From NCBI GenBank assembly GCA_002407905.1, contig DHPL01000025.1, positions 10,275 through 17,062 of the forward strand: a DNA stretch of 6,788 bases, given 5' to 3'. Under the pieces are notes generated by a model, which did no database searches, was not told where the DNA came from, and worked only from the letters and a program-made list of their open reading frames with translations. This stretch comes from Anaerolineaceae bacterium UBA5365 (GTDB lineage: Bacteria; Chloroflexota; Anaerolineae; Anaerolineales; Anaerolineaceae). The translations under genes and the position numbers were made by a program. Of the stretch, positions 1 to 5,825 are shown piece after piece (the stretch's first letter is position 1; each line of letters starts with the position of its first letter).

Positions 1-1349
1 AAGGTCCTGATGTGATCCGTCCCGGTCTCCCGATCGGTTTGGTCCAGCATCTCAACCGCATCCAAATAAACGAAACGCTCCAGTTCTTCATCAGACATCC
101 GCGTATACAAATCGTAGATCGAGATCGAGTCAAAGAGGTAGAACTGGTCTGTGCCAAACAAAGCCTGGCCGATAGAAACAGCCTGTTTGGCTTCGTTATA
201 ACTATTGCAGGAATGATTGATATCCGGGTAGGTTTTGCCAACACCTATCGTTATCGAAAATTCCTGACTGCCAAACTCTTCAATCAATGCCGGCAGCATA
301 TCTACAAAGGCCTTTTTCTGGGCTTGCTGCTTCATGCCCACCAAAAGGAAGACGATGTAATTGCTGAACCTTACATAGTAGCAATCTTTACAGCGTTCTT
401 TCAGCGCCAGGCGGATGGACTCCAGCTGGTGCGGTAGTTTTCTGGATAAATTCACCCGGGTGTCCGGTTTTTTGGGGTCTACATTGAATACGGCGCAAAA
501 CACCCCGTCATCCAATTTCCAGCCATACTCCTGAGACCTGAAGTCAATCTCTTCCTTGCTGTGGATGTTGTTCAAAATCAGGTCCGAAAGAAAGTCATTC
601 CGGCGTTGTTCTTCGTACCGTTTGGACGAAAGGATCGATTGAATGCTCAGGCGCAGCATCGTGATCGCGTGCGTGATCGCCATCCGTTCCTGAAAGCTGG
701 AAGCATTTCCCTTGACGAATAGGGTTCCATAGTGCACCCGCTGATACTCGATGTCATAATTCGAGTAAGCGTCTGACTTTAATTCCCGGATGCTCGGGGG
801 TTTATCGCAAAATTGCGTTTTATGAATTTCCTGGTTCCGGGCGTTCAGGTAAAAAACCTGGTCACCCAGATAACGCGAAAGCAGATTCAATATCTTTTCA
901 TACGATATATCCGCAATGCCAATCTCAAGAAACTTGCGGTTCATCTCCTCGTTAACGGTAAGTTCCCGGTACCTGCTGTTGACGATCTCCGCCAGGACCG
1001 GATTAATAATGTCCGTAAAGGCGTAGTGCTCCGGTATCTCAATGATGTTGAAGTTGAGAGAATTTGCCAATTCCAGGATGTCTGCAGGGATCGCGTGCAT
1101 AAATCGGCTTACTTTGATCCCCAGGGCAGCGATTTTCCTGGCATCCAGATCGCGGATCAGTTTCCCGAATTCTTCAATGCGGCTCACCAGGGTAAAGCCG
1201 GATGTGATCAGGAACTCTCCGCCCTTCATCCATCGCTCGATATCCGGTGCGTCCATCACCGAAACGGAGGAAACTTCTTTACCAAGTTCTGTGTTTGTCA
1301 GCAGAGAAAAATCCGGAAATCTTTCCAGCAGGTTTCGGACTGTGAGCAT
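1..1349 (-). CDS. PucR/CdaR-family transcriptional regulator, 3' end outside the window
   Basis: An open frame runs from an ATG at 1349 to the left edge without a stop, giving 449 residues in the window. Residues about 3-125 read as the PucR N-terminal domain: an MLTVRNLLE start, then a PDIERWMKGGEFLITSGFT stretch typical of the family. Residues about 245-410 match the GGDEF-like middle domain of CdaR/PucR regulators, with ITIGVGKTYPDI followed by the SYNEAKQAV helix. The PucR C-terminal helix-turn-helix that should follow lies beyond position 1. Family members are cytoplasmic activators of purine, sugar-diacid or amino-acid catabolism genes. The effector here cannot be read from the sequence, because no catabolic operon lies next to it in the window. 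The start is supported by the conserved N-terminus and a weak AGGTG just upstream. It follows the split nuclease pair on the same strand after a 145-bp AT-rich gap, so it probably has its own promoter. Confidence 0.9.
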   Translation of the reverse strand, partial: MLTVRNLLERFPDFSLLTNTELGKEVSSVSVMDAPDIERWMKGGEFLITSGFTLVSRIEEFGKLIRDLDARKIAALGIKVSRFMHAIPADILELANSLNFNIIEIPEHYAFTDIINPVLAEIVNSRYRELTVNEEMNRKFLEIGIADISYEKILNLLSRYLGDQVFYLNARNQEIHKTQFCDKPPSIRELKSDAYSNYDIEYQRVHYGTLFVKGNASSFQERMAITHAITMLRLSIQSILSSKRYEEQRRNDFLSDLILNNIHSKEEIDFRSQEYGWKLDDGVFCAVFNVDPKKPDTRVNLSRKLPHQLESIRLALKERCKDCYYVRFSNYIVFLLVGMKQQAQKKAFVDMLPALIEEFGSQEFSITIGVGKTYPDINHSCNSYNEAKQAVSIGQALFGTDQFYLFDSISIYDLYTRMSDEELERFVYLDAVEMLDQTDRETGTDHIRT

Positions 1350-1389
1350 AGGCACCTACCATTCCAGTCGCAATTTCATCCCGGTGATG

Positions 1390-1416
1390 AATTTACAAAC
1401 AAGCACACACGGTCAA
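1390..1416 (-). promoter_or_regulatory. candidate promoter of the PucR-type regulator
   Basis: On the minus strand TTGACC (1411-1416) is followed, after a short 15-bp spacer, by TAAATT (1390-1395), about 40 bases before the regulator's ATG. The spacer is shorter than the usual 17, so this is only a candidate. A second AT-rich option lies further upstream at about 1433-1462, where TTATGA and TTATAT are 17 bp apart. That region also holds the small inverted repeat TGATAAATCA. The 1350-1494 gap holds no gene. Confidence 0.3.
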
Positions 1417-1494
1417 GAACTCTTTAGCCCTTTTAATATAATAAATGTGATTTATCAATCATAACAGCAATTATTCGCTTGGTTGGGAAAAAGT

Positions 1495-2013
1495 TCAAAC
1501 GAGGCGCTGGTCGCATTCCTGCCGATAGCCGCAAGCTCTGCAACGCTCCGGGTGATTATGGGAACGGGGCGGTAAGCCAGCTTCAGCAGAGCAATTGGTC
1601 ATCTCCTGCAATGCTTCTCGCAGCCTGGTTTCCAATTCGGAACTGTAATTCACCTGAAAAGTCTTGTTGCGGTAACGAATCAGCCCGTGGGTTGGGCGTT
1701 GACCGCGATGCACCTGCGCCAGGCGCAAGTAAGCAGCCAGTTGCAGCACATGCCCGGCATAAGGCTGGGCTGGCGCTTGAGCGTTTTTATACTCTATCGG
1801 GATCCAGGAACCATCCCGGCCCGCGATCACATAATCCGGCTTTCCCACTAGGCCCCATTCTTCGTCGACCAACGGACCCGGGAGTTGCTGGAACAGTGCG
1901 CTATCGGCAAGAACTACTCTCCCAGCTGGTATTCCGGTACGTCGGCGGAGCATCATAGCCCAAAGGGCAGCCACAAGGCCGATTACCAGGAATACCAAAA
2001 GCAGGCGGTTCAC
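1495..2013 (-). CDS. membrane-anchored C-terminal half of a split Cas4/RecB-like PD-(D/E)XK nuclease
   Basis: 172 residues from a GTG at 2013. Residues 4-22 form one hydrophobic membrane segment followed by RRR, so the rest should face the cytoplasm. The soluble part carries the catalytic motifs of the Cas4/Dna2/RecB nuclease group in order: GKPDYV (metal-binding D60), IPIEYKN (E74 and K76), QLAAY (Q91 and Y95, motif IV), and a C-terminal C158-x2-C161-x5-C167, which supplies three of the four Fe-S ligands. The first cysteine and the GxxxH histidine are missing here but present in the upstream gene. I chose GTG 2013 over the ATG at 2073 because GTG overlaps the upstream TGA (GTGA), has AGGTGA just before it, and removes 20 residues with no family resemblance. 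The likely substrate is DNA ends, by family analogy only. It could instead be the 3' half of one gene broken by a frameshift. Confidence 0.8.
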   Translation of the reverse strand: MNRLLLVFLVIGLVAALWAMMLRRRTGIPAGRVVLADSALFQQLPGPLVDEEWGLVGKPDYVIAGRDGSWIPIEYKNAQAPAQPYAGHVLQLAAYLRLAQVHRGQRPTHGLIRYRNKTFQVNYSSELETRLREALQEMTNCSAEAGLPPRSHNHPERCRACGYRQECDQRLV

Positions 2014-2237
2014 TTGATCACCTGGATTAAGTAGATGATCAGCGCGGCCAGAAAAGCCAGCCCTGCGATCCAAGCCAGCAAGATGCCCGCTTTTACCCCA
2101 GCCGCGTGGCGGGTATGCCCCAAGCTGCCGCTTGCAATCTCGTTTTGATTGTTGCTAGGCTTGCCCTGCCGTGCGTAACCCCACGCCCGCTGGCAATACG
2201 CCCAGGTGCCCAATTCCGATGCTCTTACCTTACGCAT
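2010..2237 (-). CDS. membrane-anchored N-terminal half of a split Cas4/RecB-like nuclease
   Basis: A 75-residue protein. Residues 5-20 (RASELGTWAYCQRAWG) resemble the N-terminal box of Cas4-type nucleases, where a serine-rich turn leads to the first Fe-S cysteine (C15) followed by R and W. Residues 40-44 (GHTRH) fit the GxxxH motif whose histidine binds the catalytic metal (H44). A single hydrophobic helix then spans about residues 50-72, and the protein stops at once after IQVIK. There is no D/ExK motif and there are no further cysteines; these lie in the overlapping downstream gene. The positive charges before the helix suggest the N-terminus is cytoplasmic. The ATG has no usable Shine-Dalgarno sequence, but an extended -10 places a transcription start on the ATG itself. 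Too short to be active alone; it is best read as one subunit of a two-chain enzyme. Confidence 0.72.
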   Translation of the reverse strand: MRKVRASELGTWAYCQRAWGYARQGKPSNNQNEIASGSLGHTRHAAGVKAGILLAWIAGLAFLAALIIYLIQVIK

Positions 2238-2243
2238 GCCCTA

Positions 2244-2252
2244 ATTATCGCA
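2244..2252 (-). promoter_or_regulatory. extended -10 promoter giving a candidate leaderless mRNA for the split nuclease
   Basis: On the minus strand TGC-GATAAT (2252-2244) matches an extended -10 element with one mismatch from TATAAT. The A of the ATG at 2237 lies 7 bases past the hexamer, where transcription normally begins. No ribosome binding site fits before this ATG (AGGG is only about two bases away), which agrees with a leaderless transcript. The expected -35 position (CCCAAG) does not match the consensus. Confidence 0.45.
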
Positions 2253-2269
2253 TGTTTGGGCACCAGCTT

Positions 2270-2280
2270 GGGTCTGACCC
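2270..2280. promoter_or_regulatory. small inverted repeat GGGTCTGACCC, possible operator
   Basis: A perfect 5-bp inverted repeat around a central T lies next to the -35 region of the candidate promoter for the split nuclease. Its position would suit a repressor or activator site, but a repeat this short may also arise by chance. Confidence 0.2.
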
Positions 2281-2348
2281 TTTCCCCCATCCGCAAGGCA
2301 TTGTTTCTTCCCTGCGCCCTCAGAGTTCGACCGCCTAGAAGCACAAAG

Positions 2349-2377
2349 AGCAGCAGCCATGAAACATGGCTGCTGCT
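2349..2377 (-). terminator. hairpin terminator of the ssb-DUF3467-translin operon
   Basis: A perfect 13-bp stem (AGCAGCAGCCATG and its complement) encloses a three-base loop, 31 bases after the stop of the translin-family gene. On the minus strand the stem is followed by CTTTGTGCTTC, a weak U-rich tail, so termination may be partial. The stem separates this operon from the split nuclease genes downstream. Confidence 0.65.
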
Positions 2378-2408
2378 GAGTTTATAGAATTCAGAAGATT
2401 GCCGAGTC

Positions 2409-3044
2409 TTATTCTTCAGGCAATTTCCTGCTCAGGCGTTCCAGGGCGGCTTCCAACTCGTTTTGCCTGAACGCGACGGTGATATCCGCGCGTGTGCGTT
2501 CGATGATCCCCCTGGCCATATCCGTCCGCCGGCGCAGGCCATCGGTCACAGCATCCGGGTAATCCATGGTTACCAGCTGGGTGAAAATGTCGTCCATGGC
2601 AGCCAAAAGCCGTTCAACTTCGTTGCTGTAACCCGGGCGCAGCAAATCCAGGCAGCGGCGGCGCAATTCGCCCAGGGTTTCCGTAAGCCCGTTCAGCCAG
2701 GCCGGGTATTCCACGCCCAGGTCTTCGGGGGTCGGCAGGTTTTCGCCGCGGATCAAAGCCACGGTCAGCGCTGCTTCGGCATGTTCCTTCAGCGCGTCCT
2801 GGGTGTAACCAGCGAAATACAGGTCAGGATATTCCTTCAGGCGCTCGCGCATTTCATTGGCCAGAGTGGTCGCGGCGGCAAGTTCCTTGCGCGCCTCGCC
2901 TTCTTCCTCCCGATGGATGGCCCGAATCGCCAGGGACGCGTGCCGGGTCAACTCGCGGGCCTTGGCCAGAGCGGCATCGCGCAGGGCGGTACGTTGGTCA
3001 AAATCCGCCCGGATACGCTCACAGATGCTGTCAAGCTTGTCCAT
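2409..3044 (-). CDS. translin-family RNA/ssDNA-binding protein (COG2178-like)
   Basis: 211 residues, the usual length for the bacterial and archaeal translin family, and almost entirely helical. Characteristic stretches in order are ASLAIRAIHR (36-45), YPDLYFAGYTQDALKEHAEA (72-91), GELRRRCLDLLR (125-136), DYPDAVTDGLRRRTDMAR (161-178) and RTRADITVAFRQNELE (183-198). Translins form ring-like oligomers that bind RNA or single-stranded DNA. In eukaryotes the translin-TRAX complex C3PO is an RNase, with acidic residues of TRAX doing the catalysis. Acidic residues at E88, E90, E126 and D133 could form a metal site here, but I cannot assign it. The start at 3044 has a strong GGAGGGG before it and lies within the end of the DUF3467 gene (14-base overlap), indicating translational coupling. 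A longer frame starting at 3131 only adds residues encoded inside the neighbour. Some databases label such proteins haloacid dehalogenase, which this sequence does not support. Confidence 0.88.
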   Translation of the reverse strand: MDKLDSICERIRADFDQRTALRDAALAKARELTRHASLAIRAIHREEEGEARKELAAATTLANEMRERLKEYPDLYFAGYTQDALKEHAEAALTVALIRGENLPTPEDLGVEYPAWLNGLTETLGELRRRCLDLLRPGYSNEVERLLAAMDDIFTQLVTMDYPDAVTDGLRRRTDMARGIIERTRADITVAFRQNELEAALERLSRKLPEE

Positions 3045-3360
3045 CAGGCCCCTCCGGCGGGTTCTGGTTCCCCCTGGGTTTAAAAAGATCGTCCGCCAGG
3101 GTGTGGTTGTGCGGCAGGCGAACTTCGCCAAAGCTGGCTTCGTAGCGCCGCAGATTCTCGTTGATTGCCTGCTGCATCAGTTTGAGCCCCAAGGGCGAAA
3201 GCACGATGCGGGAACTCACCTGCGGGTCGCTCACTCCGGGCAGAATGGCCGCAAAATCCAGCACAAACTCGCCGGGCGTATGCGAGATGCGCACCATATT
3301 GATGAACTGCGCCTGCAAGTCGGCTGGCAGGCGCAGTTCCAAAGGTCTCATTTCGGGCAT
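3031..3360 (-). CDS. DUF3467 family protein
   Basis: 109 residues. The body (about 12-80) matches the DUF3467 pattern: FINMVRISHTPGEFVLDFA, then VSSRIVLSPLGLKLMQQAINENLRRYEASFGEV. The family is small, soluble and of unknown function; its members look like a compact beta-sheet plus helix domain. The last 25 residues are polar and Pro/Gly-rich and probably disordered. The ATG at 3360 lies six bases after the ssb stop, with AGGT from that stop region as a weak ribosome site. Its 3' end overlaps the translin gene by 14 bases. The position between a single-strand DNA-binding protein and a translin suggests a nucleic-acid role, but this is inference from context only. Confidence 0.85.
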   Translation of the reverse strand: MPEMRPLELRLPADLQAQFINMVRISHTPGEFVLDFAAILPGVSDPQVSSRIVLSPLGLKLMQQAINENLRRYEASFGEVRLPHNHTLADDLFKPRGNQNPPEGPDGQA

Positions 3361-3366
3361 GCTGAC

Positions 3367-3756
3367 CTAGAAGGGAATGTCGTCATCGCTTAGATCTTCA
3401 ACGCCGTCCGGGCCGGTATCTTCGCCCTTGGCCGTCAGGAAGCGTACAGATTCAGCAAAAACCTCATAAGACGAACCCCAGGTGCCGTCCCGTTTCTGGA
3501 ACACTTTAGGGGCGCCAGTGGCCTGATCTGGCGCCAGGCGGCCTTCCACAAGAACCCGGCTGCCCTTGTGCAGGTACTGGTTGCAGGATTCCGCCTGCGA
3601 GCCCCATACCGAGATCCGGAACCAGGTGGTTTCATCCCGGTCTTTAAAGCGGCGGCTGGTAGCCATGCTAAAGGAAGTAACTGGTTTTCCATCGGCCGTG
3701 TAGCGCATTTCAGGGTCGCGGCCAAGGTTGCCAATCAAGATCAATTTTTGATACAT
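3367..3756 (-). CDS. ssb: single-stranded DNA-binding protein
   Basis: 129 residues. An OB fold occupies residues 1-108, starting MYQKLILIGNLGRDPEMRYT, with the usual aromatic ssDNA contacts around W45, F46 and W51 and the LVEGRL strand at 69-74. A very short linker (about 109-122) leads to the acidic C-terminal tip DDDIPF, the docking peptide for replication and repair partners. The protein should bind ssDNA as a tetramer in the cytoplasm during replication, recombination and repair. It is shorter than many SSBs because the glycine-rich linker is nearly absent. AAGGAA lies about 8 bases before the ATG. It is the first gene of a three-gene operon with a DUF3467 protein and a translin homologue. 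A genome may carry another, replication-type ssb, so this could be an accessory copy. Confidence 0.95.
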   Translation of the reverse strand: MYQKLILIGNLGRDPEMRYTADGKPVTSFSMATSRRFKDRDETTWFRISVWGSQAESCNQYLHKGSRVLVEGRLAPDQATGAPKVFQKRDGTWGSSYEVFAESVRFLTAKGEDTGPDGVEDLSDDDIPF

Positions 3757-3805
3757 AGGGATTTCCTTTCGTGTAAGCGATCGTAACGATGCAGTTAGTA
3801 GATTA

Positions 3806-3814
3806 ATTTTACCC
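3806..3814 (-). promoter_or_regulatory. candidate -10 region of the ssb operon
   Basis: On the minus strand GGGTAAAAT (3814-3806) provides a TAAAAT -10-like hexamer about 50 bases before the ssb ATG. No clear -35 lies 17-18 bp upstream. The same nine bases occur upstream of the rpiB-like gene at 6369-6377, which raises its value slightly. It overlaps the imperfect inverted repeat TTGCCC-TTTC-GGGTAA, which might be an operator. Confidence 0.35.
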
Positions 3815-3877
3815 GAAAGGGCAAGACGATTGATGCGGATATCGCCTTTGGTGCCCTTTCAGCCCCGTTTACAGCCC

Positions 3878-4738
3878 TTACCAATCCTTTGCGTACCAAA
3901 GCAAGTAGTCCGGCAGCTTACCCTGCCAATACTCCTCCGTGTGCCCGCCATCGCCGGGATGCCAATCATGTTCAACCTTACTGCCTTCAAGCACCTGATG
4001 CAGGGTCTGCGCCGCGGGAAAGGCGGCATCGGTCATTCCAGAATCCAGGTAGACCGCTGGCGCCGGATCTATAGCGCTGATCAAACTGCTCAGCCGGTTG
4101 ATTTCCTCAATCCGCAAGTCCGGACTGTGCAAACCCAGCCGCCCCCAAGCCTGGGGGTAACTCGTGGCGAGATAGATCGCCCAACTCGCGCCCATTGAAT
4201 ATCCGCCGATGGCGTGGGCGTCGCTTTCCCCCTTGACGCGATAAGCTTTCAGCAAGTGTTGGTAGAGGCCGTTTTGCAGGGCGCGCTGGTTGGCTTCCAG
4301 TTGGGGGTTGATCAGGTCTGGCAGTGTTGGCGCTGCTACGATCATTGGTGAAATTTGCCTCCGGCTGATCAAGCGATCGAGCGCTTCCACCAGCCCCAGC
4401 TCTTCCCAGCTGGTACCGCTGGCGTAAAAACCATGCAAAAGCAGCAAGATGGGGTAACGCTCCTCCCCGTTTGTGTAACAAGGGGGAAGGTAAATGTGAT
4501 ATTCCAAATCGCCCCATTCGCCCTGGAGATAGACGCTGATGCGTTTATCTTCCCAGGTCCCTGATGTCTCTGTACACTCCTGCGGTTCCTGGGCCTGGGC
4601 GCCTGGCTGTTCAGCTAGCCTTATACTATGTACCTGCGTTGCCTTAGGAATACCCTGCAGGCCTGTAAAAGCCATGGGCCCGCACGCCGCGAGACTTAAT
4701 ACCAAAAGCAGGGCAATACCTGTTAAATATAGTTTCAC
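3878..4738 (-). CDS. lipoprotein esterase, alpha/beta hydrolase of the putative esterase (EstD/Fes-like) family
   Basis: 286 residues from a GTG at 4738. A lipoprotein signal peptide (1-18) ends in the lipobox LAAC with C19 as the lipidated residue, so the enzyme should be anchored outside the cytoplasmic membrane. The hydrolase domain follows: YHIYLPPCY (80-88), YPILLLLHGFYASG (95-108, oxyanion region), the nucleophile elbow GGYSMG with S181, a probable acid at D232 (LDSG), and the catalytic H266 in GDGGH. C55 and C87 correspond in position to cysteines of the neighbouring paralogue and may form a disulfide. The substrate is unknown; relatives cleave ester bonds such as feruloyl or acetyl groups on polysaccharides, siderophores or S-formylglutathione. 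There is no ribosome site, but a -10 seven bases before the GTG suggests a leaderless start. The closest relative in the window is the next gene upstream. Confidence 0.88.
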   Translation of the reverse strand: MKLYLTGIALLLVLSLAACGPMAFTGLQGIPKATQVHSIRLAEQPGAQAQEPQECTETSGTWEDKRISVYLQGEWGDLEYHIYLPPCYTNGEERYPILLLLHGFYASGTSWEELGLVEALDRLISRRQISPMIVAAPTLPDLINPQLEANQRALQNGLYQHLLKAYRVKGESDAHAIGGYSMGASWAIYLATSYPQAWGRLGLHSPDLRIEEINRLSSLISAIDPAPAVYLDSGMTDAAFPAAQTLHQVLEGSKVEHDWHPGDGGHTEEYWQGKLPDYLLWYAKDW

Positions 4739-4744
4739 AGGGCA

Positions 4745-4774
4745 AGTATAAAAGCCGCGCTTAATTCCTGCCAG
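4745..4774 (-). promoter_or_regulatory. candidate promoter of the GTG-start esterase, leaderless
   Basis: On the minus strand CTGGCA (4774-4769, 4 of 6 to TTGACA) is followed after 18 bp by TATACT (4750-4745). The G of the GTG start at 4738 lies seven bases past the -10, where transcription would begin. No Shine-Dalgarno sequence is present. The promoter lies in the 51-bp gap after the upstream esterase gene, so the two paralogues may be transcribed separately as well as together. Confidence 0.45.
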
Positions 4775-4789
4775 TTTGACGGGACCGAC

Positions 4790-5704
4790 CTACTCCGCTG
4801 CTTTTTCCTGGGCGTTATCCCAGCCCTTGGCGTACCAGAGCAGGTAATTAGGCAGTTCTTTCTCCCAATACGGCAGCATGTGGTTGCCGTTATTCAGCTT
4901 AAACTCATGCCTGATCTTATGCTGCGATAGCAAGATATCTGTATCGATGCAAGCCCCCACGTATTCATCGTTGCGTCCGCAATCCACCCATATTTTAGGC
5001 AGGACATCCGGCATACGTAAGGCAATATTGGCTGCCAAAAGGTTGGTCTCCACTGCACTCATCGCGGTGGAGTGCAGACCCAGTTTTCCCCAGGTGCCGG
5101 GGATTTCATCATTAAGGCGCAGGGTCCACAGGGCACCGTAAGAAAGCCCGCCCAATGCCCGATACTTCACTTCAGGCAGGGTGCGGTAATGGGTATCCAG
5201 GTAACCCAGGAGTTCTTCCCCGAGCGCGGTAGTGTTCAAAACCCGGCCCAGGTCTTCAGCGTAGGGGATGGTGGGCATGGCAACAATAAAAGGAGGCATC
5301 CCCTGGGCGATCAATGCGTCCATCTGTTTGGCAAGGCCCAGAACCCCCCAGGTGCGGTAATCCCCATAAGACCCATGCAGGAGAATAAGCAATGGATACC
5401 GCATATCCGTGTTTTCGGCATAACAGGGCGGCAGGTAAATATTGAACTTAGGCTCATACTCCTGATAGGGGCTCGGGTACTCGTCCTCATAAAAGGTGCC
5501 CGGCTGGGAACATGGCACCGGTGTGGGATTAGGCACAAAGGTCGCCGTTGGGATGGCTGGAACTGTCGCAGTGGGTAGCGGGATGCCAATGGTTGGCAAA
5601 GGCTCAGCAGTCGGTAAGGGAATCGCCTCGGGCTTAGGCTGGCAGGCGCCGATGATCAGGGCTAGAACAATAAAGAATAATTGCACACGTAAAATTCTAG
5701 GCAT
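4790..5704 (-). CDS. lipoprotein esterase with Pro/Thr-rich spacer, paralogue of the downstream gene
   Basis: 304 residues. A signal peptide with the lipobox IGAC gives lipidated C21. A Pro/Thr-rich spacer with repeated PLPT/IPTAT units (about 24-64) probably lifts the domain away from the membrane. The alpha/beta hydrolase domain has FNIYLPPCY (87-95), YPLLILLHGSYGD (103-115), the nucleophile elbow GGLSYG with S188, the acid probably in WVDCGRND (D241 or D246) and the catalytic H275 in NNGNH. The C-terminal LPNYLLWYAKGW nearly repeats the paralogue's LPDYLLWYAKDW. Cysteines C65 and C94 match the neighbour's C55 and C87; C242 and C252 are extra and may form a second disulfide. The substrate is unknown. 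The ATG at 5704 has only a weak AGAAG upstream. The gene was probably duplicated in tandem and has since diverged, since identity outside the motifs is low. Confidence 0.88.
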   Translation of the reverse strand: MPRILRVQLFFIVLALIIGACQPKPEAIPLPTAEPLPTIGIPLPTATVPAIPTATFVPNPTPVPCSQPGTFYEDEYPSPYQEYEPKFNIYLPPCYAENTDMRYPLLILLHGSYGDYRTWGVLGLAKQMDALIAQGMPPFIVAMPTIPYAEDLGRVLNTTALGEELLGYLDTHYRTLPEVKYRALGGLSYGALWTLRLNDEIPGTWGKLGLHSTAMSAVETNLLAANIALRMPDVLPKIWVDCGRNDEYVGACIDTDILLSQHKIRHEFKLNNGNHMLPYWEKELPNYLLWYAKGWDNAQEKAAE

Positions 5705-5744
5705 AGTCTTGCTTCTTAAAGTTTTAGCCCTGAATGTTGCATCC

Positions 5745-5775
5745 TCTATGCCAGTTTTTTCTAAGCGAATGTCAA
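5745..5775 (-). promoter_or_regulatory. candidate promoter of the first esterase gene
   Basis: A perfect TTGACA lies on the minus strand at 5775-5770. The best -10 match, CATAGA at 5750-5745 with a TGG before it, is 19 bp away, which is long. The start would fall about 35-40 bases before the ATG at 5704. The perfect -35 makes a promoter likely here, but the -10 is uncertain. Confidence 0.35.
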
Positions 5776-5787
5776 ACCGCGCGCGGT
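5776..5787. repeat. 12-bp GC palindrome ACCGCGCGCGGT
   Basis: A perfect palindrome sits directly against the TTGACA at 5770-5775 in the gap between the rpiB-like gene and the first esterase. There is no loop and no T-run after it on either strand, so it is a poor terminator. It fits a dimeric regulator site over the upstream edge of the promoter, but no regulator can be named. Confidence 0.35.
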
Positions 5788-5825
5788 AACGAGCGGTTGA
5801 TCAGGAGTAAAGGTAAATGATGGTC

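Noticed and set aside
813..1464. Two overlapping plus-strand open frames of 204 and 140 residues
   Set aside because: They lie opposite the PucR-type gene, resemble no family, and lack ribosome sites; the minus-strand frame has clear domain motifs.
1495..2237. A CRISPR-linked Cas4
   Set aside because: No repeat-spacer array and no cas1, cas2 or effector gene is present in the window, so only a solo Cas4-like role can be proposed.
2106..2387. A plus-strand frame covering the gap 2238-2408
   Set aside because: It overlaps chain 1 of the split nuclease and runs through the terminator hairpin; the protein has no recognisable feature.
2463..3083. A 206-residue plus-strand open frame
   Set aside because: It is antisense to the translin-family gene, which has conserved motifs and a strong ribosome site; the long frame follows from GC-rich codon use.
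3045..3131. A longer translin protein starting at 3131
   Set aside because: The added 29 residues are encoded within the DUF3467 gene and look unlike translin; the ATG at 3044 has GGAGGGG at good spacing.
3757..3877. A terminator or small gene between the second esterase and ssb
   Set aside because: No hairpin with a T-run and no frame with a ribosome site were seen; only the candidate ssb promoter is supported.
5776..5787. The GC palindrome as a terminator for the rpiB-like gene
   Set aside because: It has no loop and no T-run follows it on the minus strand.
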